Of a stretch of 64,000 nt of DNA, positions 1 through 8,415 are shown piece after piece; positions within the stretch are counted from its first letter, which is position 1, and every line of letters starts with the position of its first letter. The notes under the pieces are model-generated. The model searched no databases. It had not been told where the DNA came from and saw only the letters and a list, made by a program, of their open reading frames with translations. The translations under genes and the position numbers were made by a program. This DNA comes from Devosia epidermidihirudinis (GTDB taxonomy: Bacteria; Pseudomonadota; Alphaproteobacteria; Rhizobiales; Devosiaceae). The DNA lies in assembly GCF_000971295.1 (NCBI RefSeq), contig NZ_LANJ01000019.1:1-64000 (forward strand). Reading direction: 5' to 3'.

Positions 1-1370
1 ACCTGCTCCCGCCAGCCCCCCACCGCCGCCTGCGGCGTCACAATGTGAGAATGGCCGTGATCATCGTAGTCATGTCCATGATCATGGTGGTGGTCGTGAT
101 GGCGGTGATCATGGTCGTGCTCGCCCTCATGCAGATGCGCGCGCGCCTTCTCTGTCATGTCATGGCTGTGACTATGCCCCCAGCCAAAAATCTTGCGGGC
201 AATCAGCCACAGGCCGAGCAGCGCCACCAGCGCATAGGAGGCAATACCGATCCAGTTGGCCGCGTCGCCCATGGCAATGCTGGTCATTCCGAGAATACCA
301 GCGGCAATCAGCACAAACACCACCGCCACCAGCGACTGCATCATTGCCGACAGCACGCTGAGTGTTACGCCCCGGCGCAGCTGGGTTTCATTGGCCAGCA
401 CGTAGGACGAGATCACCACCTTGCCATGGCCCGGACCGGCGGCGTGGAACACGCCATAGAGGAAGCTCAACCCGCCCAGCAGCCAGAACGCCGTCCAGTC
501 CTGCTTGAGCGAACCCAGCGCATTGTTCATCGCGCCATAAAAGTCGCGCTGCTGGTTTTGCAGCCAGCCAAAAAATCCGGTGCGCGGCAGGTTGAGACCC
601 GGCTCCACCGGCGGCCCACCAAAGGGCATGGTTGGACGGGCCTGCGCCACCTCGGTCACAGCATCCAGCGCGGTCGTTGCGGCAACATGCGGCGCGGGGG
701 CGACACTGCCATCGCAGGTCACGACGATCATACCCTGCGTGCCGCGCATCGCGGCGGCCAGATCGGGTGGCAGTTCGGTTACATCGGCGCCCAGCGCATA
801 GAGGCGGTTTTGCAGCTCCTCGCTCATTTCCTGGGGCGGCACCAACGTCACGCCACACGCGTCCGGCGCGTTCTCCAGCGTCACATCACTTTTGTCGGCG
901 ACCGAAATGGCCACGTAATACTCAGGATCGTAAACGCCCAGCTCAAACGCCTTGCCCACGGGAATTGGGTTCACGGCCTTCAGCGAATAGCTCAGCGTGG
1001 TCTGCTCGTTTTGATAGACCATGCCCTGGTCACCCACCGGGGTGAAATCCATCATGTCGCCTTGCGAGCCGGCAAAGGTGTAAAAGCCGAACTCTCCCAA
1101 GCCGTCCATGTTTTCGTCAGCCAGCGGCTGCAGCTCTTCCGGGCTGGTCGTGCCGTCGCCATTGGTGTCCAACCCCTGTACGACCCAAGCCGAAAATGCG
1201 CGGTCAAAGCTCCAGTTCTGCCGGAGGCCGATGATGTCACCGGCATCGTCGAAAACGATGGTCACCTTGGCGTCGATGAAAATATGCGGGTGGGCAAAGG
1301 CGGGCGCGGTCAAGCCGAGCAGGCCAACAAGGGCGGCGCCGAAACGGCGTCCAACAGTCCGAAAATTCAC
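1..1370 (-). CDS. DUF1007-NicO fusion, nickel/cobalt exporter (partial at left edge)
   Basis: One uninterrupted frame of 456 codons runs from GTG at 1370 off the left edge, so the C-terminus is missing. Residues 1-26 look like a signal peptide ending in AFA before HPH. About 27-220 match the DUF1007 periplasmic domain, with an EF-hand-like loop DTNGDGTTSPEE at 68-79. From about 290 membrane segments begin, with the NicO/RcnA signature HAAGPGHGK at 309-317. Residues 399-442 form a very His/Asp-rich loop, typical of Ni/Co-handling transporters. DUF1007 and NicO are usually neighbouring separate genes; here they are joined. AGGGG lies 6-7 bases before the GTG and overlaps the stop of the LysR gene, so the two are probably cotranscribed. 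Function is assigned by family. It may supply or balance nickel for the urease 14 kb away, which is inference. Confidence 0.85.
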   Translation of the reverse strand, partial: MNFRTVGRRFGAALVGLLGLTAPAFAHPHIFIDAKVTIVFDDAGDIIGLRQNWSFDRAFSAWVVQGLDTNGDGTTSPEELQPLADENMDGLGEFGFYTFAGSQGDMMDFTPVGDQGMVYQNEQTTLSYSLKAVNPIPVGKAFELGVYDPEYYVAISVADKSDVTLENAPDACGVTLVPPQEMSEELQNRLYALGADVTELPPDLAAAMRGTQGMIVVTCDGSVAPAPHVAATTALDAVTEVAQARPTMPFGGPPVEPGLNLPRTGFFGWLQNQQRDFYGAMNNALGSLKQDWTAFWLLGGLSFLYGVFHAAGPGHGKVVISSYVLANETQLRRGVTLSVLSAMMQSLVAVVFVLIAAGILGMTSIAMGDAANWIGIASYALVALLGLWLIARKIFGWGHSHSHDMTEKARAHLHEGEHDHDHRHHDHHHDHGHDYDDHGHSHIVTPQAAVGGWREQ

Positions 1371-1379
1371 AAGCTACCC

Positions 1380-2279
1380 CTAGCTAATCGGATGCGTCGC
1401 AAACCAGTCGACCAGATGGTCGATCAATGCCCGAACCTTGCCCGCGAGGTGACGGCGATGCGGGTAGACCGCCTGCAACGTCTGCCCTGTCGGCAAAAAG
1501 TCGGTCAGCACTGGCACCAGTTCGCCCGTCGCTACCATTGGGTCGGCCAGATAGGACGGCAATATGACAAATCCGAGACCCATCGTGGACGCCTTAAGCG
1601 CGGCCAGTGGAGAATTGACCCGCAGCGGGCCATTGACCGGCACCGAAATGGTTTTGCCATCTTCGATAAACCGCCAGTTCGATTGCCCCTGCAAATTGAC
1701 GTCGATGATGCAGGGCATATGCCTGAGATCTTCGGGATGCTTTGGCGTGCCAATGCGCTTGAGCAGATCAGGCGATGCGCCGGCGATCACATGCATATCG
1801 GCGATCTTGCGGGCGATCAGCGAGCTGTCGGCCATGGTCGAGATGCGCAGGGCAACGTCGATGCCTTCATCTACGAGATCGACGTAACGATCCTCGAGCC
1901 GCAAATCGAGTGTCACCTTCGGATTCTTGGCGAGGTAATCAAAGATCGCCGGAGCCAGTGTCGACTCCCCGAAATTGCGCGGTGCCGACACTCGCAGCAA
2001 GCCACGTGGCTCAGCGGTCTGGTCGGTAATGGTCGCGTCGAGATCGTCAAGCTGCTGCAGCAGGGCGCTGGCTTCGCGATAGTAGGCTTCGCCCGCCTCG
2101 GTCAGGCTGAGCTTGCGGGTTGTTCGGTTCATCAGACGGACCCCGAGATAGTCTTCGAGGTCGGTTACATATTTGCTGAGCAACGCCTTGGAGCGGCCAT
2201 GCTGGCGCGCCGCCGACGAAAATCCGCCGGAATCGAACACCTGAACGAAAGCACGAATGCGAGCGAGGTCCTGCGTCAT
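1380..2279 (-). CDS. LysR-family transcriptional regulator
   Basis: The 299-residue protein begins with a LysR winged helix-turn-helix at about 5-64 (ARIRAFVQVFDSGGFSSAAR). The effector-binding domain starts near residue 90 (LRVSAPRNFGES) and resembles the CrgA/DsdC-like subgroup. I chose ATG at 2279 over GTG at 2285 because GGAAG lies five bases before the ATG and would overlap the GTG. The stop is only nine bases from the start of the Ni/Co exporter fusion, so the regulator is probably upstream in the same transcript. Such linkage may mean it controls that exporter, but no ligand can be read from sequence. It diverges from the MarR-like gene at 2382. Confidence 0.85.
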   Translation of the reverse strand: MTQDLARIRAFVQVFDSGGFSSAARQHGRSKALLSKYVTDLEDYLGVRLMNRTTRKLSLTEAGEAYYREASALLQQLDDLDATITDQTAEPRGLLRVSAPRNFGESTLAPAIFDYLAKNPKVTLDLRLEDRYVDLVDEGIDVALRISTMADSSLIARKIADMHVIAGASPDLLKRIGTPKHPEDLRHMPCIIDVNLQGQSNWRFIEDGKTISVPVNGPLRVNSPLAALKASTMGLGFVILPSYLADPMVATGELVPVLTDFLPTGQTLQAVYPHRRHLAGKVRALIDHLVDWFATHPIS

Positions 2280-2381
2280 GGGCACTTCCGTTCACGAGAG
2301 CATCGTAATCGACGCATAACTCATCTGCGCAAAGTGAACAATAACGCCCCTTGGTCGTTCCACGATTAACGATAGGATGGG

Positions 2382-2849
2382 ATGACCAATCGACGAGACC
2401 AAGGAGTTCGGACTATTTTCCCGCCCATGTCCAAGCCCTCCTCGCGTTCCACGCTCTATCGGCTGATCGAAGCTGGCCAACTCGCCCACAAGGCGTTGCT
2501 GACGCCATTAGTCGAACGCGGCCTGGAACCGGGAGACGATGCCATCCTGTTCGAGCTTGGCCGTTCCGGCACGACAGAAGCCCAACTCGGCAATGAACTC
2601 GGCCTTAGCGACGAAGCTCTGGCCTGGCGCCTGTCGCGCCTAACCGAGCGCGGCCTCGTCACAGCCCAGGCCGTTGGCCCCGAGCTCGCGCCGGGCATTG
2701 CCCTGACCGAGCGCGGCGCCCGCATTCGCAACGGTCTGGCCGATCACTGGAACCAGTTGGAAGAAGCCCTGATGGGCGAATTGAAAAACAAGCAGCGCAA
2801 GAAACTCGGCGCTGCTCTCAAGCGTTTCGTTGATCTGCTGCGCCTGTGA
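2382..2849 (+). CDS. MarR-like winged-helix regulator
   Basis: This 155-residue protein has a MarR-type winged helix at about 60-130. It shows the order helix (EAQLGNELGLS), recognition helix (EALAWRLSRLTERGLVTAQ) and a wing with LTERGARIR. The C-terminus (ELKNKQRKKLGAALKRFVDLL) is the usual basic MarR dimerisation helix. ATG at 2382 has AGGA four bases upstream. A second start at 2427 would give a 140-residue protein close to the usual family size but has no ribosome site. The gene diverges from the LysR gene and stands alone. Ligand and targets are unknown. Confidence 0.75.
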   Translation: MTNRRDQGVRTIFPPMSKPSSRSTLYRLIEAGQLAHKALLTPLVERGLEPGDDAILFELGRSGTTEAQLGNELGLSDEALAWRLSRLTERGLVTAQAVGPELAPGIALTERGARIRNGLADHWNQLEEALMGELKNKQRKKLGAALKRFVDLLRL

Positions 2850-2946
2850 TGGGAACCTGACCGAACCATTCAGCTTCGGTTCATGCCAAAAGGTGTTTTC
2901 TCTCCTCACAGGCAATTAGTGCCCAACAGGGATAAGGAGATCAACA

Positions 2947-3435
2947 ATGGCTTTGAGCAACAAACTCATGGCAGCTGGCCTCGCAGCTCTGGCGCTACTG
3001 GCGACCGCAGGTGCCGCAATGGCTGCACCAGCGTATGCCACCAGCAACGTCAATGTGCGTTCGGGCCCAGGAACCGGCTATGCGGCCATCGATACGCTGC
3101 GTCGCGGCGAACAGGTCGATGTGCAGTACTGCCGCGGCAGCTGGTGCTTCGTCGACAAGCGCGGCCCTTCGGGCTGGGTGTCCTCGAGCTACCTGCAGCG
3201 CGGTGGCAATCCAGGCTGGAATGACCAGCCAAACTGGAACAGCCCTCCAATCTGGAATGCGCCTCCGCGTCCTCCGGTGTGGAACCCGGGTCCCCCACCA
3301 CGTCCACCGCACTGGAACCCAAATCCACGCCCGCCACACTGGAATCCCGGCCCACCACCACGGCCATATCCAACCCAGCCAGGCGGCAGTGTCTGCTTCA
3401 ACGGTCCTAACGGCTATATCTGCATGGGCAACTAG
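2947..3435 (+). CDS. Secreted bacterial SH3-domain protein with Trp/Pro-rich tail
   Basis: The 162-residue protein starts after a clear AAGGAG site. Residues 1-26 are a signal peptide (cleavage near AMA-APAY). Residues 28-85 form an SH3b domain (NVNVRSGPGTGYAAIDTLRRG ... GWVSSSYL) with a Cys pair around YCRGSWC. The tail, about 88-150, is a low-complexity array of Trp-Asn-Pro and Arg-Pro-Pro units such as PHWNPNPRPPHWNPGPPPRP, and ends with two Cys residues. SH3b domains often bind cell-wall peptides, so a periplasmic envelope role is likely. The tail is probably extended. A strong terminator follows at 3443. Confidence 0.8.
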   Translation: MALSNKLMAAGLAALALLATAGAAMAAPAYATSNVNVRSGPGTGYAAIDTLRRGEQVDVQYCRGSWCFVDKRGPSGWVSSSYLQRGGNPGWNDQPNWNSPPIWNAPPRPPVWNPGPPPRPPHWNPNPRPPHWNPGPPPRPYPTQPGGSVCFNGPNGYICMGN

Positions 3436-3442
3436 CCCAAAC

Positions 3443-3471
3443 AAAACGCCGCCCCTCGGGGCGGCGTTTTT
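3443..3471. terminator. Bidirectional intrinsic terminator
   Basis: A CGCCGCCC/GGGCGGCG stem with a CTCG loop is flanked by AAAA on the left and TTTTT on the right. It can end the SH3 gene rightwards and the convergent membrane-protein gene leftwards. Confidence 0.9.
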
Positions 3472-3911
3472 CATTCGACAGTGAGACGATCCACATCAAT
3501 GCCGCGCGCTTCCAGCGGCTCACGCATCCGCCGCGCCAGAAATTCGTTGAGGCCATAGGTCACGACGGCACCAACGACCATGGCAATGCCAAAGCCGCGC
3601 ATGCCATCCTGTGTCGCTGCGACAATAGCCGAAAACAGCGTCACACCGGCCGCGCCCAACAGCGTCCAGCCCTTGCGCTCAGCCGCCACCCGCAGATTAC
3701 GCGCCCCTGAATACAGCACATCGCGCAGTTCGCTGTCGCTCATTGCCGCAAGCGCCACATTGGTCCGCTCGCGCCGGATGGTTTCGATATAGGCATCGAC
3801 CCGCCTAAGGGTCAGCGCCTCGCGTTGATCAGTCCGGCGGCCGCGCGACAACAGCGTCCAGCCGCCTCCAACGAGCAGCAATACCAGCGCCAGTTCGATC
3901 AGCCAGATCAT
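3471..3911 (-). CDS. Small membrane protein of unknown function
   Basis: The 146-residue protein has a hydrophobic N-terminal segment (about 2-20), a charged middle region (DQREALTLRRVDAYIETIRRERTNV) and two further hydrophobic segments at about 85-125, then a basic tail. I chose ATG at 3911 because GGAGG lies five bases upstream; the frame continues four codons further to a GTG that would overlap that site. I do not recognise the family. It is monocistronic, convergent with the SH3 gene, and shares its terminator. Confidence 0.7.
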   Translation of the reverse strand: MIWLIELALVLLLVGGGWTLLSRGRRTDQREALTLRRVDAYIETIRRERTNVALAAMSDSELRDVLYSGARNLRVAAERKGWTLLGAAGVTLFSAIVAATQDGMRGFGIAMVVGAVVTYGLNEFLARRMREPLEARGIDVDRLTVE

Positions 3912-3981
3912 CGTCACCTCCACACAGATGGCGTTGAAATGACCACAAACGCAGCCAAGTTCAAGACAAAGCGTCCGCTGA

Positions 3982-4902
3982 TTACTGCCCGGGCATGGTT
4001 GGGTCGGCTACAATCCGCACCCGCTTGTGGCGTTCACGCGCCATCACCACCAGACCAGCCGCCACAATGATGGCGGCACCACCCAGGGAAATTGGGTCGA
4101 TCAAGTGCCCGAACACCACCGCGCTCAAAACAATCGCCCACGGCAAAGAGAAATAGTTGAACGGCTGCACGACGCTGGCAGGCGCCATCGACAGGGCATA
4201 GATCATCACGCCATGGCCGGCGCAGGTGGTACCAGCAATCACCGCGACGAGCGCCACATCGCCCCAGCCCATCGGCTGCCAGAAGAACACGCCGACAGCA
4301 GCAGACAAGGCCAGCCCTATCACCGCAGTATAGAGCAGGCTGGTAGCCGCGCTATCGAACTGACTGACCTTGCGCGTGATCACAATATAGACGGCATAAA
4401 GCGTTGCCGAGAGCAGCGCGAAGCCCACGCCCCAATCGATCGGCAGCCCACCGGGCCGCACGATCACCAGCGCCCCGACAAAGCCAACGCCAACCGCAAC
4501 AAAGCGGAACACGCCAACCTTCTCGCCCAGAATAGGGATGGCAAACAGCGTCACCAGCAGCGGATAAACCACCGTGATCGCCTGCAGCTCGCCCAGTGGC
4601 ACGGTGCGCAGCGCCAGCCCGAAAAACCAGATGTCGGCCATCAGCAGAATGCCGCGCAAAATTTGCCACCACGGCACCCGCGATGCGAAGGCCGAGCGCA
4701 GCGGCGCCTGCCGCGCCACCAGGATCAGCGCAAAAACAGCAAAGCCCCAATAGCGCATCATGGTGATCTGGAACGGCGAATAGGTCTGAACCAGAACCTT
4801 GGAGATCGCGTCCTGAACGCCAAACACCCCAATGGTGATGAGCGTCAGCACAATGGCGAGGCTCACATTGTCGGTGCGCGAATGGGCAGTGGCGTCGGAC
4901 AT
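3982..4902 (-). CDS. EamA/DMT-family membrane transporter
   Basis: The 306-residue protein is built of two EamA repeats, about 15-150 and 160-295, with around ten hydrophobic helices. It carries family hallmarks such as the GEKVG pattern at the end of the first repeat and WAIVLSAVVFGHLIDPIS in the second. Drug/metabolite-transporter proteins export or import small metabolites, but the substrate cannot be read from sequence. The start lacks a strong ribosome site. It stands alone and lies downstream of a terminator at about 4925-4960. Confidence 0.85.
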   Translation of the reverse strand: MSDATAHSRTDNVSLAIVLTLITIGVFGVQDAISKVLVQTYSPFQITMMRYWGFAVFALILVARQAPLRSAFASRVPWWQILRGILLMADIWFFGLALRTVPLGELQAITVVYPLLVTLFAIPILGEKVGVFRFVAVGVGFVGALVIVRPGGLPIDWGVGFALLSATLYAVYIVITRKVSQFDSAATSLLYTAVIGLALSAAVGVFFWQPMGWGDVALVAVIAGTTCAGHGVMIYALSMAPASVVQPFNYFSLPWAIVLSAVVFGHLIDPISLGGAAIIVAAGLVVMARERHKRVRIVADPTMPGQ

Positions 4903-4924
4903 GGGACATTACAGCGCTTGAATA

Positions 4925-4960
4925 AGAAAACGCCCCGATCCGCTTGGGAACCGGGGCGTC
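4925..4960 (-). terminator. Intrinsic terminator of the small Gly-rich membrane protein gene
   Basis: Read on the minus strand, ACGCCCCG pairs with CGGGGCGT with a short extra stem GGTTCC/GGATC inside, and TTTTC follows directly. Confidence 0.85.
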
Positions 4961-4979
4961 CAATGCGCTATCGCAAAGC

Positions 4980-5300
4980 TCAGGACTTGGCCATAGCCGA
5001 CTTCACAGCCCCGACTATTGCGGTGAGAATGCCGCCGCTGACGAGGCCCGTTGCGCCCTGCCCGACGAGTGCTCCAAGATCGATCCCGCCTGCGGCACCG
5101 CCGGTGGTGGCCGCCGCGCCGATCAGCGAGTCGAGGCCAGGGATCATGCTGGCCAACCAGGTGCCGGCCACGCCACCAAGCGCACCGACAATTGTATTGC
5201 CCGCAGGACCAAGATTGAGTGATTTGATGACCTGCGCCAGAACATTACCGCCGGCACCGCCAGCGATCAGTTGGACGAGAATAGGCACGATGGCTTCCAT
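4980..5300 (-). CDS. Small Gly/Ala-rich hydrophobic protein, unknown function
   Basis: The 106-residue protein is rich in Gly, Ala, Ile and Val, with regularly spaced Gly pairs (IAGGAGGN, IVGALGGVAG, TTGGAAGG) and at least two membrane-compatible stretches. From memory it resembles small proteobacterial membrane proteins with a GGN...LGxxGNxxxGxxGG pattern that have no known role; this could not be checked here. GGGGG lies six bases before the ATG and a terminator follows the stop, so it is a self-contained single-gene unit. The Gly-zipper character suggests membrane oligomerisation, which is inference. Confidence 0.75.
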   Translation of the reverse strand: MEAIVPILVQLIAGGAGGNVLAQVIKSLNLGPAGNTIVGALGGVAGTWLASMIPGLDSLIGAAATTGGAAGGIDLGALVGQGATGLVSGGILTAIVGAVKSAMAKS

Positions 5301-5519
5301 TTATGTCCCCCTTCCTGAAACACCGTGGGCAGCAGCCTCACGATTCCGTGACACGTTACTGCCGAACCGATTTCAACAAAAGGACAAGGCTGCTGTCTGA
5401 AACTGTCAGCATCACGCCCTAGATAGTGCTGAGATCTGACCTGTTGCGCGCCTGCGCGGCATTGAAGATGCCAGCCAAATCCGCCTATGGTCCCGACAAA
5501 GGCATAACATCGCCAAGCC
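5301..5519. other. Divergent intergenic region
   Basis: This 219-base spacer separates the divergent starts at 5300 and 5520. I see no convincing promoter boxes, palindromes or short genes in it; the ribosome site before 5520 is weak. Confidence 0.5.
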
Positions 5520-6302
5520 ATGACGAATCACACACATCCAGACCAAGCCAGACCCGTCGCCCTCGTAACCGGTGCCAGCGATCGCATCGGCGCTGCCATT
5601 GCGCGCACGCTCGCGCAGTCTGGCTATGCCGTGGTCATCCATTATCGCTCCGATGCCGATGGCGCGCGCGCCATGTGCGCTGAGATCACGACCGCTGGTG
5701 GTGATTGTGCCATCCTGCAAGCGGACCTTACCGACAGCCCCCAGCGCAACACGCTGATTGCCCGCGCAGGCGAGCCATTCGGCCCGCTGACGGTACTGAT
5801 CAACAACGCCTCGACCTTCGACCCCGATAGCGCCCACGATGTGGATGAAGAGCTCTGGGACCAGCATTTTGCCATCCACGCCAAGGCGCCGGTGTTCCTC
5901 GCCCGCGACTTCGCCGCACAGCTGCCCGCTGGTACCGATGGCAATATCGTCAATATCGTCGACGAGCGCGTGCTGCATTTGTCGCCAGCCTATTTCAGCT
6001 ACACGCTGTCCAAATCCGCCCTCTGGGCCGCCACCCGCACCCTCGCCCAATCGCTGGCACCGACCATCCGCGTCAATGCCATCGGCCCCGGCCCCGTACT
6101 CCCCCACTCCCGCCAGAGCCAGGAAGAGTTCGACCGTTCCGTCGCTGCCCTGCCCTTGCAGCGCAATGCCGGTCCGTCCGCCATCGCTGATGGCGTTCTT
6201 GTCCTGTTGCGGACCCCATCCATGACTGGCCAAATGCTGGCGCTGGATGGCGGCGAGCACCTCGAATATGCGCCCCGTCAGGCGCCGACACCGCGATCAT
6301 GA
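5520..6302 (+). CDS. SDR oxidoreductase, pteridine-reductase-like
   Basis: This 260-residue short-chain dehydrogenase has the cofactor motif TGASDRIG (about 17-24), the NNAS structural motif and an active-site pair in SYTLSKSAL. The Arg in the cofactor motif and the region [21 protein letters not shown] resemble pteridine reductases and FolM-type dihydromonapterin reductases more than classical FabG-like enzymes. NADPH-dependent reduction of a pterin is therefore a reasonable guess. The stop overlaps the uvrC start by four bases (ATGA), so the genes are translationally coupled. From memory an SDR just before uvrC is common in Hyphomicrobiales. Confidence 0.8.
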   Translation: MTNHTHPDQARPVALVTGASDRIGAAIARTLAQSGYAVVIHYRSDADGARAMCAEITTAGGDCAILQADLTDSPQRNTLIARAGEPFGPLTVLINNASTFDPDSAHDVDEELWDQHFAIHAKAPVFLARDFAAQLPAGTDGNIVNIVDERVLHLSPAYFSYTLSKSALWAATRTLAQSLAPTIRVNAIGPGPVLPHSRQSQEEFDRSVAALPLQRNAGPSAIADGVLVLLRTPSMTGQMLALDGGEHLEYAPRQAPTPRS

Positions 6303-8176
6303 GCGACACACCTCCCGCCAGCGGACACGAGGTCATCCGTGACTTCGTGCGCACCCTGCCCAATGCACCCGGCGTCTATCGCATGCTCGATGCGGAAGGC
6401 GAGGTCATGTATGTGGGCAAGGCCCGCAGCCTCAAATCGCGCGTCACCAATTACACGCGTCCCGATGGGCTTGAGGTGCGCCTGCAGCGCATGATCGCGG
6501 CCACCACGAGCATGGAGTTCGTGGTCACCGAGACCGAGTCCGAAGCGCTGCTGCTCGAAGCCAACATGATCAAGCGGCTCAAGCCGCGCTACAACGTGTT
6601 GCTGCGCGACGACAAGAGCTTCCCTTACATCCTGATTGCCACCGATCACGAAGCGCCCGAGCTGACCAAACATCGGGGCGCGCGTCGTCGGCCGGGCCAC
6701 TATTTCGGCCCCTTCGCCTCGGCAACCGCCGTTGGCCGCACCATTTCGAGCCTGCAGAAGGCCTTCCTGCTGCGCAATTGTTCGGACAGCTTTTATGCTG
6801 CCCGCACACGCCCCTGCCTGCAATTTCAGATCAAGCGCTGCGCCGCCCCCTGCACTCGCGAAATCAGCCTCGAAGGCTATGGCGAGCTGGTCGACGACGC
6901 CCGTCAATTCCTGTCCGGCAAGTCGCAGGGCGTGCGCGATCACCTCCAGCGAGACATGAACGAGGCCGCCGAACAGCTTGATTTTGAACGCGCCGCACTC
7001 ATCCGCGACCGCCTGTCTGCACTTGCGCTGGTCCAGTCGCAGGGCGACGGCACGGCCAAGACCGTGGAAGAGGCCGACGTATTCGCCATCCACCACGAAG
7101 GCGGTCAGTTCTGTGTTCAGGTGTTTTTCTTCCGCGCCTTTCAGAACTGGGGCAATTACCCCTATCGTCCACGCGCCGACGCCACCCTCACAGATGCCGA
7201 GGTGCTGGAAGCATTTATCGGCCAGTTCTATGAAAACCGCACGCCTGCCCGCCTCGTCCTGATCAGCCATGAACTGGCCGAGCCAGACGTGATGGAAGAA
7301 GCCCTCTCCAGCCGCGCCGGTCGCAAAGTCTACATTGAACAGCCCAAGCGAGGCGAAAAGCGCGATCTGGTCAATCACGCGCTCAACAATGCGCGCGAAG
7401 CACTGGGCCGTCAGCTGGCCGAAGGCGCCACCAACCGGACCCTGCTTGAGGGCGTCGCCGAAACCTTCGGCCTCAAGGAAGTGCCGCGCCGCATCGAAAC
7501 CTACGACAACTCGCACATCTCGGGCACCAACATGGTTGGCGCCATGGTGGTAGCGGGCGAGGAAGGCTTTGCCAAAAAGTTCTACCGCACCTTCAACATC
7601 AAATCCGACATCGCCGCCGGCGACGATTTCGGCATGATGCGTGAAGTGCTGACGCGTCGCTTCACCCGTCTCGCCAATGAAAGCGACAACGACGCCGAAG
7701 ACGACAACACAGGCATGCCCGATTGGCCCGACGTCGTCTTCATCGACGGCGGCGCCGGCCAGATGAGCGCGGTGCGCGGCGTCATCGACGAGATGAACCT
7801 GCCCAAGGAAGTGACCTTTATCGGCATCGCCAAGGGTGAGGAACGCGACGCGGGCCGCGAAAAATTCTTCATGGAGGGCCGCGAAGCCTTCATGCTGCCG
7901 CACCGTGATCCCGTGCTGTACTATGTGCAGCGGCTGCGCGACGAGGCCCACCGCTTCGCCATCGGTACGCACCGCGCCAAGCGCAAGAAAGACCAGATCA
8001 AGAATCCGCTCGACGAAATCGAAGGCATCGGCCCGACTCGCAAGCGCGCGTTGTTGCAGCATTTTGGCTCAGCCAAAGCCGTCGGTCGCGCCAGCCTTGT
8101 CGACCTGGGCAGTGTGTCAGGGATTTCGAGCCAGATGGCGCAGTTGATTTACGATCACTTCAATCGCAACGGTTGA
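6299..8176 (+). CDS. uvrC: UvrC, excinuclease ABC subunit C
   Basis: This 625-residue protein is the nuclease of nucleotide excision repair; it cuts DNA on both sides of a lesion with UvrA and UvrB. The order of domains is complete: GIY-YIG nuclease at about 18-95 ([18 protein letters not shown]), UVR UvrB-binding segment near 205-240, RNase-H-like endonuclease at about 370-520 ([21 protein letters not shown]) and C-terminal helix-hairpin-helices ([18 protein letters not shown]). Length is normal. It overlaps the upstream SDR gene by four bases. Downstream lies the attenuator-controlled DAHP synthase, then pgsA. Confidence 0.97.
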   Translation: MSDTPPASGHEVIRDFVRTLPNAPGVYRMLDAEGEVMYVGKARSLKSRVTNYTRPDGLEVRLQRMIAATTSMEFVVTETESEALLLEANMIKRLKPRYNVLLRDDKSFPYILIATDHEAPELTKHRGARRRPGHYFGPFASATAVGRTISSLQKAFLLRNCSDSFYAARTRPCLQFQIKRCAAPCTREISLEGYGELVDDARQFLSGKSQGVRDHLQRDMNEAAEQLDFERAALIRDRLSALALVQSQGDGTAKTVEEADVFAIHHEGGQFCVQVFFFRAFQNWGNYPYRPRADATLTDAEVLEAFIGQFYENRTPARLVLISHELAEPDVMEEALSSRAGRKVYIEQPKRGEKRDLVNHALNNAREALGRQLAEGATNRTLLEGVAETFGLKEVPRRIETYDNSHISGTNMVGAMVVAGEEGFAKKFYRTFNIKSDIAAGDDFGMMREVLTRRFTRLANESDNDAEDDNTGMPDWPDVVFIDGGAGQMSAVRGVIDEMNLPKEVTFIGIAKGEERDAGREKFFMEGREAFMLPHRDPVLYYVQRLRDEAHRFAIGTHRAKRKKDQIKNPLDEIEGIGPTRKRALLQHFGSAKAVGRASLVDLGSVSGISSQMAQLIYDHFNRNG

Positions 8177-8242
8177 GGCAAGTATTCGATTGCCCAAAAG
8201 TCGGAGTCGACAGACCCGGTTTCTCGAGCTACATATCATGCC

Positions 8243-8320
8243 ATGATCCGTTCCATCGCCACCGTTTCGTTTTGGTTTAGCTATCCGCTCCCGGCGGAGG
8301 CTACCGCGCGCTTGATCTGA
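8243..8320 (+). CDS. Aromatic-rich leader peptide upstream of DAHP synthase
   Basis: A 25-codon open frame starts at ATG 8243 and ends with TGA at 8318-8320. Codons 10-14 encode Phe-Trp-Phe-Ser-Tyr, so all three aromatic amino acids, the end products of the pathway opened by DAHP synthase, sit within five codons. The frame is followed by mutually exclusive hairpins and a terminator ending 39 bases before the DAHP synthase start. This is the arrangement of a transcription-attenuation leader peptide. A weakness is the lack of a strong ribosome site: only a distant GAG is seen. Confidence 0.7.
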   Translation: MIRSIATVSFWFSYPLPAEATARLI

Positions 8321-8377
8321 TCTCACAAGGATACGACCAAACCCGAAGCCAGCCGCCCCCTACGAGGCGGCTTTTTT
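8285..8377 (+). promoter_or_regulatory. Transcription attenuator with alternative hairpins
   Basis: The terminator is AGCCGCC (8351-8357) paired with GGCGGCT (8366-8372), followed by six T. A competing antiterminator can form between GGCGG-A-GGCT (8293-8302) and AGCC-AG-CCGCC (8347-8357), nine pairs with a small internal loop; it uses up the left arm of the terminator. A third hairpin, CTCC/GGAG or CCGC/GCGG within 8285-8299, would free that arm when the leader is translated fully. A ribosome stalled at the Phe-Trp-Phe-Ser-Tyr codons (8270-8284) would block this third hairpin and favour readthrough. Pairing was done by eye. Confidence 0.7.
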
Positions 8378-8415
8378 GTTGGCCCCCTCGCTCAAAATTC
8401 TCGAGGAGACCACAA

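Noticed and set aside
45-2369. Very long plus-strand open frame (774 codons) opposite the exporter and LysR genes
   Set aside because: It lies antisense to two proteins with clear domains and encodes a His/Arg/Gln-rich sequence typical of reverse-strand translation of GC-rich genes. The same reasoning removes the other long antisense frames, for example opposite uvrC, glgX, pgm and the IlvD-like gene.
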